Origin: Burkholderiales bacterium
GTDB taxonomy: Bacteria > Pseudomonadota > Gammaproteobacteria > Burkholderiales > UBA11063
Length of the DNA: 64,000 nt
Assembly: GCA_020697255.1 (NCBI GenBank)
Contig: JAJFBE010000004.1
Location: 1-64,000, forward strand
Direction: 5' to 3'
Each line of letters begins with the position of its first letter. Position 1 is the stretch's first letter. Below the pieces are notes generated by a model. It was not told where the DNA came from. It was given only the letters and a program-made list of their open reading frames with translations, and did no database searches. A program made the position numbers and the translations under genes. Positions 36,072-46,853 of this stretch are shown in pieces.

Positions 36072-38459
36072 ATGCAAGAACAAAACATCATCTGGTTTGA
36101 AAACCTTGGTATGAAAGACATCGACAGTGTAGGTGGAAAAAATGCTTCTCTGGGCGAAATGATTTCTGAACTTACCCATTCAGACATAAGTGTACCCGGG
36201 GGTTTTGCCACCACTAGCCATGCCTATAAAAAGTTTTTGGCAGCAAATAATCTAAAGCAAAAAATTGATGATGCGATCAATAAGCTTAATATTGAAGATG
36301 TAATCCAGCTGGCAAAAACAGCTCGAAGTATCCAGCAATGGATCATTGACACCCCATTTCCCAAAGATTTAGAGCAAGAAATTGAAACAGCTTATGCTGA
36401 AATGTTAAAACGCTACGGTGATGAAATTTCGGTTGCAGTACGATCTTCTGCCACTGCTGAAGATTTACCCGATGCATCATTTGCCGGGCAACAGGATACA
36501 TTTTTAAATATCCGGGGTATTGAGAACGTAAAAACAGCAGTTAAACAAGTTTTTGCATCACTGTATAATGACCGGGCAATTACTTACCGTCAACATAAAG
36601 GATTTGATCACAGCCATATTTATTTATCTGCCGGCATTCAAAAAATGGTACGTTCTGATGTAGGTAGTTCTGGTGTAATGTTTACAATTGATACCGAATC
36701 TGGGTTTGATAAAGTTGTCTTTATAACGTCTAGTTATGGCTTAGGTGAATGCGTAGTTCAGGGTATGGTAAATCCTGATGAATTTTATGTGTATAAAGAG
36801 GCTCTGGCAAAAGGAAAATCCCCTATTATTCGCAAAACTATGGGTAGTAAAAATATCAAGATGGTGTTTACCGACTTAAATTCCGCAGGTAAATCGGTTA
36901 ACACCATAAACGTTCCCCAAAATCTACGAAATGAATTTTCTATAAAAGAAAGCAATGTTGTCCAGCTTGCCAAATTTGCTGTAACCATAGAAAAACATTA
37001 CGGCAAACCCATGGATATTGAATGGGGCCTAGACGGTATTGATGGCAAAATTTATATTTTACAAGCACGTCCGGAAACAGTAAAATCACAAGAAAAACAA
37101 GGCTCCAAACAAATTCGTTACCAAATGAAGGAAGAAGGACACGCACTGGTTAAAGGCCGTGCGGTAGGACAAAAAGCTGCCAACGGAGTTGTTCGTATTG
37201 TACATGATCATAGAGAGATGAATACTGTAGAACCGGGAGACATATTAGTAACGGACATGACAGATCCCGACTGGGAGCCGGTAATGAAACGCGCTAGTGC
37301 AATTGTAACTAACCGTGGCGGGCGCACATGTCATGCAGCGATCATTGCTCGTGAACTTGGTATTCCTGCAATTGTTGGCTGTGAAAATGCAACCGAAGTA
37401 CTTAAAACCGGTCAATTGGTAACAGTATCATGTTGTGAAGGCGATACCGGGATAGTATATGATGGTAAACTGAAAATACAGGTTTTAGAACTAGATGCCG
37501 GGAAAATGCCGGAACTGCCGGTAAAAATTATGATGAATGTGGGTAATCCGGAACTAGCCTTTAATTTTGCCAGTATACCAAATTTTGGAGTTGGCTTGGC
37601 ACGCCTTGAGTTTATAATTAACCGCCAAATCGGGGTTCATCCTAAAGCCTTATTAGAATTTGATACATTACCCGAGCAATTAAAAGAAACTATTAGCCAT
37701 AAAATAGCCGGTTATAGCAATCCGGTTAGCTTTTATGTAGATAAGCTCTCGGAAGGAATAGCAACTATTGCGGCTGCATTTTACCCGAAAAAAGTAATTG
37801 TCCGCTTATCCGATTTTAAATCCAATGAATATTCCAATTTAATTGGTGGTAAATTATACGAACCTATTGAAGAAAACCCAATGATGGGCTTTAGAGGCGC
37901 ATCACGCTATATAGCCCCTAGTTTTAGGGATTGTTTTGAGCTTGAATGCATGGCCATTAACAAAGTAAGAAATCAAATGGGACTAGATAATGTTATAATT
38001 ATGATACCTTTTGTAAGGACTACTAAAGAAGCGGCAAGTACAATTGAAATTCTTGCTGAAAATGGATTAGAACGCGGCGTGAATAATTTATCCATCTATA
38101 TGATGTGTGAAATACCATCTAATGCAATTTTAGCTGAGGAATTTTTACACTATTTTGATGGATTTTCTATTGGGTCAAATGATATGACGCAGCTGACTTT
38201 GGGTATTGACCGGGACTCAAACGGAGCAATTGCTGCATCTTTTGATGAGCGTAATGAAGCAGTTAAAGCAATGCTACATTTATCAATTGCAGCTTGTCGC
38301 AAGCTAAATAAATATATTGGGATCTGCGGACAAGGCCCATCAGATCACCCAGATTTTGCTAAATGGTTAATTGATGAAGGAATAGAGACTATTTCTCTAA
38401 ATCCCGATACTGTAATAGATACATGGCTTTATTTGGCTGAACATCTATCTACGAAATAG
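36072..38459 (+). CDS. ppsA: Phosphoenolpyruvate synthase
   Basis: Converts pyruvate, ATP and water to PEP, AMP and phosphate in gluconeogenesis. The 795 residues show the three usual domains. The N-terminal ATP-binding part has VGGKNASLGEMI and VRSSATAEDLPDASFAGQQD. The swivelling phosphohistidine domain has GGRTCHAAIIARELGIPAIVG. The PEP/pyruvate barrel has FRGASRY, GSNDMTQLTLGIDRDS and CGQGPSDHP. AGGAG precedes the ATG by 9 bases. With ppc further along it would help balance the PEP node. The PpsR regulator is not next to it. Confidence 0.95.
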   Translation: MQEQNIIWFENLGMKDIDSVGGKNASLGEMISELTHSDISVPGGFATTSHAYKKFLAANNLKQKIDDAINKLNIEDVIQLAKTARSIQQWIIDTPFPKDLEQEIETAYAEMLKRYGDEISVAVRSSATAEDLPDASFAGQQDTFLNIRGIENVKTAVKQVFASLYNDRAITYRQHKGFDHSHIYLSAGIQKMVRSDVGSSGVMFTIDTESGFDKVVFITSSYGLGECVVQGMVNPDEFYVYKEALAKGKSPIIRKTMGSKNIKMVFTDLNSAGKSVNTINVPQNLRNEFSIKESNVVQLAKFAVTIEKHYGKPMDIEWGLDGIDGKIYILQARPETVKSQEKQGSKQIRYQMKEEGHALVKGRAVGQKAANGVVRIVHDHREMNTVEPGDILVTDMTDPDWEPVMKRASAIVTNRGGRTCHAAIIARELGIPAIVGCENATEVLKTGQLVTVSCCEGDTGIVYDGKLKIQVLELDAGKMPELPVKIMMNVGNPELAFNFASIPNFGVGLARLEFIINRQIGVHPKALLEFDTLPEQLKETISHKIAGYSNPVSFYVDKLSEGIATIAAAFYPKKVIVRLSDFKSNEYSNLIGGKLYEPIEENPMMGFRGASRYIAPSFRDCFELECMAINKVRNQMGLDNVIIMIPFVRTTKEAASTIEILAENGLERGVNNLSIYMMCEIPSNAILAEEFLHYFDGFSIGSNDMTQLTLGIDRDSNGAIAASFDERNEAVKAMLHLSIAACRKLNKYIGICGQGPSDHPDFAKWLIDEGIETISLNPDTVIDTWLYLAEHLSTK

Positions 38460-38504
38460 CATTATATTGAAGCTGAATTTTTTATCTTAAGAGGACTAGA
38501 ACTA

Positions 38505-39743
38505 GTGAGTGAAAAAAGACGTGTTGTTGTAACCGGGATTGGTATTGTATCCCCGGTTGGAAATGATTTAAAAACCAGTTGGGAAAATATAAAAAATGGT
38601 GTAAGTGGTATAGATAATATCACCTATTTTGATACCAGCGATTTTCCTACAAAATTTGCCGGTGAACTTAAAGGGTTTTCTACTGAAGGGTACCTGGATG
38701 ATAAAGATGCCAGGCGCATGGATTTATTTATACATTACGGAATGGTTGCAGGGATTCAAGCTGTGCGTGATTCCGGATTGGAAAATTCTACTATTGATAA
38801 AAGCCGCATAGGAGTAATTATTGGATCCGGAATTGGCGGGTTACCCAGCATTGAAGCAACTTCTATTGACCTGAGTGTACGCGGGCCACGCCGTATATCG
38901 CCATTTTTTATTACCGGGGCCATTAGTAACATGATATCGGGTAAATTATCTATACTTTATGGCTATCAGGGTGTGAATTATTCTATTGTTAGTGCATGTG
39001 CAACCGGTAATCACTGCCTCGGGGATGCCATGCGCTATATTCAACATGGCGATTGCGATGTAATACTTGCAGGAGGAGCTGAGAGTTCTATTTGCGGGAT
39101 TGGGATCGGCGGGTTTAATGCCATGCGTGCGTTATCAACCAGAAATGATGACCCTAAAGCTGCTTCACGCCCATGGGATAAAGATCGTGATGGATTTGTT
39201 ATGGGCGAAGGATCTGGCGTCCTGATTCTTGAAGAATACGAACATGCAAAAAAACGTGGGGCAAAAATTTATGCTGAGTTAGTTGGTTATGCTGCTACTG
39301 CAGATGCATTTCATATTACAACGCCGGCAATAGATGGCCCATTACGTAGTATGCAAAATGCATTAAAAAGTGCAGGGCTAAATGCTACAGATGTCAGTTA
39401 CATTAATGCTCATGGCACATCTACACCGGTTGGTGATCTAAATGAGAGCAATGCTACCAAAGCATGTTTTGGTGAACATGCACATAATATACCGATTAGT
39501 TCAACCAAATCTATGACCGGCCACCTTCTTGGTGCTGCAAGTGCAATTGAGGCTGTATTTTCTATTATGGCATTGCAAGATGGTGTAATTCCACCAACAA
39601 TTAATCTAACGAACCCAGACCCGGAATGTGATCTTGATTATACGCCTAATGTAGCCCGGGAAAATAAAAACCTGAAGGTCGCCATGTCCAATTCATTTGG
39701 CTTTGGCGGAACTAATTCTACTGTAATATTTAAAAAGATATAA
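38505..39743 (+). CDS. fabF: 3-oxoacyl-[ACP] synthase II
   Basis: Condenses acyl-ACP with malonyl-ACP in fatty acid elongation. The start codon is GTG (SEKRRVVVTGIGIVSPVGND), preceded by AGAGGA. The 412-residue thiolase fold has the Cys-His-His triad: C165 in SACATGNHC, then the histidines of HGTSTPVGD and SMTGHLLGAAS. GFGGTNST at the C-terminus is typical. No acpP precedes it. It is 3 bases from yggX, so fabF, yggX and galU form one operon. Confidence 0.95.
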   Translation: MSEKRRVVVTGIGIVSPVGNDLKTSWENIKNGVSGIDNITYFDTSDFPTKFAGELKGFSTEGYLDDKDARRMDLFIHYGMVAGIQAVRDSGLENSTIDKSRIGVIIGSGIGGLPSIEATSIDLSVRGPRRISPFFITGAISNMISGKLSILYGYQGVNYSIVSACATGNHCLGDAMRYIQHGDCDVILAGGAESSICGIGIGGFNAMRALSTRNDDPKAASRPWDKDRDGFVMGEGSGVLILEEYEHAKKRGAKIYAELVGYAATADAFHITTPAIDGPLRSMQNALKSAGLNATDVSYINAHGTSTPVGDLNESNATKACFGEHAHNIPISSTKSMTGHLLGAASAIEAVFSIMALQDGVIPPTINLTNPDPECDLDYTPNVARENKNLKVAMSNSFGFGGTNSTVIFKKI

Positions 39744-39746
39744 TTT

Positions 39747-39986
39747 ATGACTCGTACTGTACAATGTATCAAGCTTGGCCAAGAGCTGGAAGGGATGGAT
39801 TTCCCACCAATTCCCGGTGAATTGGGACAAAGAATTTATGATAGCGTTTCTAAGGAAGCCTGGCAAGGATGGTTGAAGCAACAAACCATGATTATCAATG
39901 AAAACCGCTTAAATTTGGCAGATGAGTCGGCCCGGCGTTATTTACGCAGTCAACTGGAGTTTTACTTTTTTGGCGAGACCCTATGA
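39747..39986 (+). CDS. yggX: Fe(2+)-trafficking / oxidative damage protection protein YggX
   Basis: A 79-residue cytoplasmic protein that protects iron-sulfur proteins and helps iron handling. The family marks are [19 protein letters not shown] with the conserved Cys7, [20 protein letters not shown] and [12 protein letters not shown]. It is usually beside mutY; here it is between fabF and galU. Its TGA overlaps the galU ATG (ATGA), so the two are translationally coupled. Confidence 0.93.
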   Translation: MTRTVQCIKLGQELEGMDFPPIPGELGQRIYDSVSKEAWQGWLKQQTMIINENRLNLADESARRYLRSQLEFYFFGETL

Positions 39987-40858
39987 TACCAAAAATTACT
40001 AAAGCCGTCTTTCCTGTTGCAGGCCTGGGTACCAGATTTTTACCTGCCACTAAAGCTTCTCCTAAAGAAATGTTACCTATTGTTGATAAACCTTTAATTC
40101 AGTATGCAGTCGAAGAGGCTATAAAAGCCGGCATTACAGATCTGATATTTATTACTGGGCGCAATAAGCGTTCAATTGAAGATCATTTTGATAAAGCCTA
40201 TGAACTGGAGAAAGAATTGGAGCTCAAACATAAAACTAATATGCTGGAAATTGTAAAGGATACTATACCAAGCAATGTAAATTGTATTTATACTCGTCAG
40301 GCTGAAGCATTGGGACTTGGCCATGCTGTCTTATGTGCCAAATCAATCGTTGGTAATGAGCCTTTTGCAGTCATTTTAGCTGATGAATTAATTGATGCAA
40401 CCCCTGGGGTTCTATCACAAATGGTAGAGGTTTATAATGAGGTTGGTTCATCGGTATTAGGACTTGATGAAGTAGATAAAGAGCATATATCTGCCTATGG
40501 TGTCGTAGCGCTTGCAGAAAAATTATTGAAACATCAAAAAATCGCACAAATAGTTGAAAAACCTAAAGCAGAAGATGCCCCATCTAATCTGGCTGTTATT
40601 GGTCGCTACATTCTAACCCCACGGATTTTTGATGAGCTATCACATACTGAAAGAAGTATTAACGGCGAAATCCAGTTAACTGATGCAATTGCCAAGCTCT
40701 TGCAATATGAAGCGGTATTTGCACATAAAATACATGGTAAACGCTATGATTGCGGCTCCAAATTAGGTTATCTGGAAGCAACTGTTGGTTTTGGTCTTAA
40801 ACATCCGGAGACTGGAACTGAGTTTAAGAAGTTCTTATCCGAATATAAATTTATCTAA
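39983..40858 (+). CDS. galU: UTP-glucose-1-phosphate uridylyltransferase
   Basis: Makes UDP-glucose for LPS, capsule or trehalose pathways. The 291-residue enzyme has the nucleotide-binding start [20 protein letters not shown], then [29 protein letters not shown] and [20 protein letters not shown], all typical. It overlaps yggX by 4 bases. No clear terminator follows. Confidence 0.95.
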   Translation: MIPKITKAVFPVAGLGTRFLPATKASPKEMLPIVDKPLIQYAVEEAIKAGITDLIFITGRNKRSIEDHFDKAYELEKELELKHKTNMLEIVKDTIPSNVNCIYTRQAEALGLGHAVLCAKSIVGNEPFAVILADELIDATPGVLSQMVEVYNEVGSSVLGLDEVDKEHISAYGVVALAEKLLKHQKIAQIVEKPKAEDAPSNLAVIGRYILTPRIFDELSHTERSINGEIQLTDAIAKLLQYEAVFAHKIHGKRYDCGSKLGYLEATVGFGLKHPETGTEFKKFLSEYKFI

Positions 40859-40970
40859 ACAAATCCGTGAAATCGGTTCCAATAATCATCCCATCAATTA
40901 TCTTGGAGAAAACAGTTAATTAATAGCCTATTGTCACTTACATTCGAATTGACAATCATGTAACAGATAT

Positions 40971-42443
40971 TTAACTATTCTTCTTAAAAATTGTAGAATA
41001 GAGCTTATCCATTTTAGTTTTTACAGCCGGATCAGGTACAATCACCCTACCCCATTCCCGGCTGGTCTCACCGGGTAACTTGGTAGTTGCATCAATTCCC
41101 ATTTTACTGCCTAAGCCGGAAATAGGCGATGCAAAATCCAGGTAATCAATCGGGGTATTATCAATCAATGTTGTATCCCTTGATGGATCGACTCGTGTAG
41201 TAATTGCCCAAATAACATCATTCCAAGAGCGTATGTCAATATCATTATCAACTACTACAATAAATTTGGTGTACATAAATTGTCTTAAATAACTCCAGAT
41301 ACCCAACATTACCCGTTTGGCATGACCAGGATAACGTTTTTGCATCGATACAATCGCCATACGATAACTACACCCTTCTGGCGGCAGATAAAAATCAGTA
41401 ATTTCTGGAAATTGCTTTTGCAGTATTGGTACAAATACTTCATTTAGTGCCACACCTAATATAGCTGGTTCATCAATAGGCTTACCCGTGTAAGTGCTGT
41501 GGTAGATTGGACTTTTGCGCATAGTAATTGTCTCTACTGTAAATACCGGAAACTTTTCCTGTTCATTATAATAACCCGTATGATCCCCATAAGGCCCTTC
41601 AATGGCAACATCCTCAGGATAAATAAACCCCTCTAAAACTATTTCAGCATATGCGGGAACTTGTAAATCACTTAATAGACATTTAGTTAATTCAGTTCTA
41701 CTACCACGTAATAAACCGGCAAACTGATACTCAGAAAGCGAATCAGGAACCGGGGTTACTGCACCTAAAATCGTTGCCGGATCGCAACCTAGTACTACAG
41801 ATACCGGGTAGGGTTTTTGCGGATTTTCACGACAATGCTCCTGATAATCAATAGCACCGCCGCGGTGATGTAGCCAGCGCATAATTAATTTATTCTTGCT
41901 AATTACCTGCTGACGATAGATACCTAAATTTTGTCTTTTCTTGTATGGTCCACGAGTTACAACCAGTCCCCAGGTAATAAGTGGAGCGATATCTTCAGCA
42001 TGGCAACGCCAAATCGGCAACTTATGCAAATCAATACTATTTTTATCAATAACTATTTCATGAACCGGTGCCTGTTTAATTACTCTGGGTAACATATTAT
42101 ATAATTGCTTAACTATTGGTAGTTTATCTACAGCATCTTTTAACCCCTTTGGGGGTTGTGGCTCTTTTAAGTCTGCCAGAAATTGCCCAAGTGCGCGTAA
42201 ATCTTTTAAATCAGTTTTACCCATAGCCAGTGCAACACGCCGGGTGTTGCCAAATAAATTACCCAAAACTTGCATATCAAAACCAGTTGGGTTTTCAAAT
42301 AAAATAGCCGGCCCATCATTCTTCAAGACAGTATCACAGAATGCTGTCATCTCCAAGTCTGGTGATACCGGTTCCTGTACCCGTTTTAATTGGCCAATTT
42401 GCTCCAGATGAGCTATAAAATCCCTTAAATCACGATATTGCAT
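40971..42443 (-). CDS. ubiD: 4-hydroxy-3-polyprenylbenzoate decarboxylase UbiD
   Basis: Decarboxylates the ubiquinone precursor using prenylated FMN supplied by UbiX. The 490-residue length and the motifs [54 protein letters not shown] (with the catalytic Glu region), and [20 protein letters not shown] are standard for UbiD. No ubiX is adjacent. The gene diverges from a lipoprotein hydrolase gene with about 90 bases between the starts. Confidence 0.94.
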   Translation of the reverse strand: MQYRDLRDFIAHLEQIGQLKRVQEPVSPDLEMTAFCDTVLKNDGPAILFENPTGFDMQVLGNLFGNTRRVALAMGKTDLKDLRALGQFLADLKEPQPPKGLKDAVDKLPIVKQLYNMLPRVIKQAPVHEIVIDKNSIDLHKLPIWRCHAEDIAPLITWGLVVTRGPYKKRQNLGIYRQQVISKNKLIMRWLHHRGGAIDYQEHCRENPQKPYPVSVVLGCDPATILGAVTPVPDSLSEYQFAGLLRGSRTELTKCLLSDLQVPAYAEIVLEGFIYPEDVAIEGPYGDHTGYYNEQEKFPVFTVETITMRKSPIYHSTYTGKPIDEPAILGVALNEVFVPILQKQFPEITDFYLPPEGCSYRMAIVSMQKRYPGHAKRVMLGIWSYLRQFMYTKFIVVVDNDIDIRSWNDVIWAITTRVDPSRDTTLIDNTPIDYLDFASPISGLGSKMGIDATTKLPGETSREWGRVIVPDPAVKTKMDKLYSTIFKKNS

Positions 42444-42535
42444 AATTAATTATTTCTCTTAAACTACTATTGTGCGATAATGACGGAAGTATACACGTAA
42501 ATAGGCAAAGTAACCAAATTTTTTGTGGAATCACG

Positions 42536-44068
42536 ATGAAAATATTACTATCTACATTTGTTTTTATTTTATCTATATGCTTGATATCTTGTAGCAGCAG
42601 GCATCCTGAATATATACCCCAACAAAATACTTATACTTTTGATTACCTAAATAGCAGTAATGGCAGTTTACAAAATAAAAGCCTGATTAGCACATTTAAC
42701 GTAGAATCAATAGAACAAACTTACTATACTGCATTTTGTGCCTGGCTAAAAAATTGTAGCGGTAACATTTCAAATGTAAAAAATTCTCCACTTTTTGGTG
42801 GGTTTGATTTAAGCCAAAAACCAATTAGCCAAAATAAACTTGGAATTAAAAATATAAATCTCTATCGCTTGAGCTATCTGACAACCGGGCAAAATCATGA
42901 ACTACGTAAAGTTTCCGGAGCCGTATTTATACCTGCAATACCAACAAATAAAATTAAGGGCGTAGTTTTATATTTTCATAAGACATATTTTGCCCGGACA
43001 AGCACACCATCCTTTGATATAACTAATAAAAGTCCGGATAACGCCGTTATTGCTTCAGTATTTGCCACAAATGGCTATATCGTGATTGCGCCCGATTATA
43101 TTGGGCAAGGTATTGATAATACAGTCCCACACCCATTTATTCTATATCCATTGGTAAATGCTAATGACGGGTTATCTATGCTCACTGCTACACGTAAGTT
43201 TTTAGACGACATGGGGTTGACTACAAGTTTACCACTTTTTATTACAGGGTTTTCTGAAGGAGCCAGTTACGCACTATGGTTTTCCAGGCTATATCAAGAG
43301 CAAGCCCGGTTCAAAGAACAAACGGATGCAACTAATTTTAAACTCACTCTTGTTGCCCCCATGTCTGGAGCATACAATATATCAAATGTAACCTATAATT
43401 ATTTATTTGATAATGTAAGCACTTTCAGCAAAGATACTTACCGGGCCTACAGCTCGGTAATCGCAGCAAAATTAAAACCCGGATTATTTGCTTTTGCTAT
43501 GATTGGATATGCTTTTTATGATAAAGATAATGATTGTGATAAAGTACTAAATCATGATTTTTGTGCCATGAAATGCACCTGGCAAGATCAAAAAAAATGT
43601 AATTATAAAGATAAAAATATGCCACTAGCGGAAATTTTTAATCAATCAGATGATATGGAAATTTTAAATAAAATTGCTAATGCTGCGTCGTTGAAGTATT
43701 CTAACAGTAAGTTATTTACCGGCCAAACAAATAACCTAATCCCTCTACTCAACCCGGCAATGATAAATGATAAAAAATTTTTTGATATACTTAGAGCAAG
43801 TGATATTTATTATTGGCACTCAACTGTTCCAACAACGCTTATATATCTGAAAAATGATTCAGTAGTTAGTCCATATAATACAGAATATGCTTATCAGGGA
43901 ATGCTGGAAAATAAATCAACTAATCTAAAAAAAATCGAAATGGATAATAACCTGATCAAGGCAGATGTTGTTAGTTACCTGCCTAATTTTGAAGCTATTC
44001 ACCCGATTTCAATGCCATATTTAGCCTTAATTGCCTTGAAAGAATTTAATCAGGTGATTGGTAAATAA
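42536..44068 (+). CDS. Lipoprotein alpha/beta hydrolase (secretory lipase-like)
   Basis: I start at the ATG giving MKILLSTFVFILSICLISCS, a clean lipoprotein signal with lipobox LISC (Cys19); an upstream TTG would add 22 polar residues before it. The 510-residue protein has an alpha/beta-hydrolase core: APDYIGQG, the nucleophile S240 in FITGFSEGASYALW, a likely acid in YLKNDSVVSPYN and a late histidine in AIHPISMPYL. Several cysteines in a 343-370 insert (DCDKVLNHDFCAMKC) may form disulfides. The substrate is unknown; lipid or ester hydrolysis at the outer membrane is inferred. Confidence 0.75.
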   Translation: MKILLSTFVFILSICLISCSSRHPEYIPQQNTYTFDYLNSSNGSLQNKSLISTFNVESIEQTYYTAFCAWLKNCSGNISNVKNSPLFGGFDLSQKPISQNKLGIKNINLYRLSYLTTGQNHELRKVSGAVFIPAIPTNKIKGVVLYFHKTYFARTSTPSFDITNKSPDNAVIASVFATNGYIVIAPDYIGQGIDNTVPHPFILYPLVNANDGLSMLTATRKFLDDMGLTTSLPLFITGFSEGASYALWFSRLYQEQARFKEQTDATNFKLTLVAPMSGAYNISNVTYNYLFDNVSTFSKDTYRAYSSVIAAKLKPGLFAFAMIGYAFYDKDNDCDKVLNHDFCAMKCTWQDQKKCNYKDKNMPLAEIFNQSDDMEILNKIANAASLKYSNSKLFTGQTNNLIPLLNPAMINDKKFFDILRASDIYYWHSTVPTTLIYLKNDSVVSPYNTEYAYQGMLENKSTNLKKIEMDNNLIKADVVSYLPNFEAIHPISMPYLALIALKEFNQVIGK

Positions 44069-44075
44069 AAATATA

Positions 44076-45029
44076 TTAGTTATTAATGAGCCGATGGTTA
44101 TCTACACCAAGCTGAAATTTGCATTCACCAGTCGGCGTATCTATACGAACCAGTCCGTTATCACCGATATAAACCATTGAAGTAGAACCAGGGAATATGT
44201 CAGCACCCTTCAGACTGCATGTGTTAACAGACATGTCACTCTTATAGCAGGCAGAAGAAGTACAATAGCTAATATCCCACCCATTCCACCCGTACGGATA
44301 TATAGTGCCTGAAGTAATGTCAATATAACTTACCAGTCCTCCTAATCCGGTTGAAGGAGCTACTTGTGCTATATCCAATGAATCAGCAGTTAATATCGGG
44401 TCATGATAATATCCAGGTGCTTGAAAAACATTTTCAACAAAATCCGAAATTGCCAAATTGGTAATACGGCCTGATGAAGCATTAACCACCTTATAATGCT
44501 CAGTATAACTAGGTTTTATAGCTTGTGAGGGACTACTTTGCCCCCCCAGTAATTGAAGTTGCAAATCACACCTATTCTGGTCAGCCTTGTATATAGTAAC
44601 TTTACCATTGTCACCAATAGAAACTATTGCGGTAGAACCAGGAAACGCATCCTCATGAGTAAGGCTACATACAGCAGTTGCAATATCACTCTTATAGCAG
44701 CCAGTAGGGTTACAGTAACTTATATCCCATCCATTCCAGGCAGCGCGGATAGGATTTATTATACTAACTAGCCCACCTAACCCTGAAGATGGCGCAATTT
44801 CTTTGAGATTTAATGAATCTGCATATAATACCGGGTCATGATATGCCGAGTCACCAAAAACAAAATCTGAAATTACCAAATGGTCAATTGGTACGGATGA
44901 ATCATTACGTACTTTATAATGTTCAATATATTCGGGGCTATCTGCTATTGCAAGGCTAAACATACCGGATAATAATGCCCCCACAATAGAACCCTTAAAT
45001 TTGAACATTTTAATATTATCTAGGCTCAT
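44076..45029 (-). CDS. Secreted protein made of two tandem homologous domains, unknown family
   Basis: I start at MSLDNIKMFKFKGSIVGALL because AAAGGAAA precedes this ATG; an earlier ATG lacks a site. The 317-residue product has a signal (cleavage near SLAIA). Two repeats of about 135 residues follow. Both contain EHYKVxNxSSxxIxxLxISDFV, YHDPxLxADSL, APSxGLGGLVS, GWNGWDISYC, CYKSD, CSL, FPGSTxxVxIGDNG and a final C. The paired cysteines are kept in both copies, so each domain probably has its own disulfides. No known family is recognised. Confidence 0.7.
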   Translation of the reverse strand: MSLDNIKMFKFKGSIVGALLSGMFSLAIADSPEYIEHYKVRNDSSVPIDHLVISDFVFGDSAYHDPVLYADSLNLKEIAPSSGLGGLVSIINPIRAAWNGWDISYCNPTGCYKSDIATAVCSLTHEDAFPGSTAIVSIGDNGKVTIYKADQNRCDLQLQLLGGQSSPSQAIKPSYTEHYKVVNASSGRITNLAISDFVENVFQAPGYYHDPILTADSLDIAQVAPSTGLGGLVSYIDITSGTIYPYGWNGWDISYCTSSACYKSDMSVNTCSLKGADIFPGSTSMVYIGDNGLVRIDTPTGECKFQLGVDNHRLINN

Positions 45030-45186
45030 TGATTTCCTTTCAAAATAATAAAACATAAATGCGTATATCACGCAATTTTTATTATAGCACTAATTATGAA
45101 TAAAATGTAATTGAATATGTAAATGTATGAATGTTAAATAAACTAATGCTATTCTTGGATATACGGTGGGGTCGAGAATATAAAAA

Positions 45187-45271
45187 CATAGATTCCCAAG
45201 CAAAGATGAAGAAAAATAAGAACATGGATTCCCGCCTGCAAGAGTGGTCTGTGCAACGCATATGCGGGAAT
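45187..45271. repeat. Split dRS3-like element upstream of the duplicated secreted protein gene
   Basis: ATTCCCGC (45228-45235) and GCGGGAAT (45264-45271) form the usual arms but are separated by 28 bases rather than 4. An extra half site, AACATAGATTCCC, lies about 36 bases before the matching AACATGGATTCCC, so the left half is duplicated. It may be an element broken by insertion. Confidence 0.6.
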
Positions 45272-45286
45272 GGCAAAATTTATTAA

Positions 45287-46849
45287 TTATTTGCCGCTAT
45301 CGCCATAATTGGGTAGATGTCTGGCACTAGGATCGGTTAGATTGCAGTTTGGCCAGGTCTGATTCGGCAACCAATATGCACTTATAACATGCTCCTGATT
45401 TGGGAACATTTCATTAAACATTTCTCGGTACATAAGCGCCTCTTTCGACGGTGGCATATTTTGTGGATAGGCTTTTATCTTTTCATTAAATTCTTTATCA
45501 GTATATTTTACTTCTGCCATTTCCTGGAGATAATCTACCATACCATGCCCTACAGCATCAGAAAAAGCAGCTTTCTCGCGCCACAAAATTTCATCGGGTA
45601 AATAATCATACCCTTCAAAAGCCTTTCGGAGCAAATATTTACCCATGTTATACTTATTTAGCTTTAATTCCGGATCAATATTCATTACATACTCAATAAA
45701 TTCCGTATCTGAAAATGGTACCCTTGCCTCTAAGCTATTTGAAGCAATACAACGATCAGCACGTAGTACATCATACATATATAACTCTTTAATGCGCTTT
45801 TGTGATTCTTTTTGAAACTCAGCTGCATCCGGTGCAAAATCTGTATATTTATAACCGAATAATTCATCACTAATTTCACCGCTTAATAATACCCGAATAC
45901 TTGAATTATTACGAATATATTTACATAGCAAATACATCGGCAAACTGGCACGTATAGTAGTTATATCCCAGGTTTCGGTTTTCCAGATAATATCCCTCAC
46001 TGTTGCATAAACATCATCGCGATTAAAAATTACTTCATGGTGCCGTGACCCCAAATAATCTGCCATCTGTTTAGCATATTTTAAGTCAATCGGATTATGA
46101 TCTAAACCAATTGCAAAAGTTTCCAAAGGCTGATCTGAATGTTTGGCAGCAATTGCACAAACCAAACTTGAATCTAAGCCACCGCTTAACAGAAAGCCAA
46201 TAGGTACATCTGCATCTAAGCGTTTTAATACACCCTTAATCAGTAGATTTCGGATATTATCCAAAATATGCGGCATATCTGTATGTTTACCACCAGCTAT
46301 TTCATAGAGCTTAAGATAAGGATTAAATTTTTCCCCGTCATAATAATAACCCGGTGGAAAAGGTATTATTTTTTCACAAACATTTAATAATGCTTTCATT
46401 TCGGAAGCAAATGCGATTTGATTTTCTTTTGTATAACCATAAAATAATGGCCTAATCCCCATGGGATCACGTGCAGCTATTAATTTATGGCTACGTTTAT
46501 CTAAAGCCACAAAGGCAAACTCACCATCTAATTTATGACATACATCTTCTATGCTATAATTAACCAAAAGTGGTAGTAAAACCTCACAATCAGAATGAGA
46601 TTTATAGTGATACGATGTACTTGCTTTTATTTGTTTATAATTAAAAATCTCACCATTACACACAAGCACAAAATTTTCATCTACAAATGGTTGGTTACCA
46701 AGACTACTAGTATCTATAATTGCCAGACGATTAAATAAAAATTCATACCCGGAAATAACCTCTGATACGGTAGAATCCGGACCGCGATACACGATAGGGC
46801 CAGATCCTGATGTTTGATACGCGATTGGCTTTGCTGTTAAACCGCACAT
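45287..46849 (-). CDS. asnB: Asparagine synthetase (glutamine-hydrolysing)
   Basis: Makes asparagine from aspartate, ATP and glutamine. The N-terminal class II glutaminase begins MCGLTAKP with nucleophile Cys2 and has YRGPDST, FNRLAIID and CNGEIFNY. The synthetase domain has the PP-loop GFLLSGGLDSSLVCAIA, then LSGEISDELFGY and SLEARVPFSD. It has 520 residues, a little shorter than E. coli AsnB but with both domains whole. It follows ppiB by 4 bases on the same strand and is likely co-transcribed. Confidence 0.95.
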   Translation of the reverse strand: MCGLTAKPIAYQTSGSGPIVYRGPDSTVSEVISGYEFLFNRLAIIDTSSLGNQPFVDENFVLVCNGEIFNYKQIKASTSYHYKSHSDCEVLLPLLVNYSIEDVCHKLDGEFAFVALDKRSHKLIAARDPMGIRPLFYGYTKENQIAFASEMKALLNVCEKIIPFPPGYYYDGEKFNPYLKLYEIAGGKHTDMPHILDNIRNLLIKGVLKRLDADVPIGFLLSGGLDSSLVCAIAAKHSDQPLETFAIGLDHNPIDLKYAKQMADYLGSRHHEVIFNRDDVYATVRDIIWKTETWDITTIRASLPMYLLCKYIRNNSSIRVLLSGEISDELFGYKYTDFAPDAAEFQKESQKRIKELYMYDVLRADRCIASNSLEARVPFSDTEFIEYVMNIDPELKLNKYNMGKYLLRKAFEGYDYLPDEILWREKAAFSDAVGHGMVDYLQEMAEVKYTDKEFNEKIKAYPQNMPPSKEALMYREMFNEMFPNQEHVISAYWLPNQTWPNCNLTDPSARHLPNYGDSGK

Positions 46850-46853
46850 ATAT

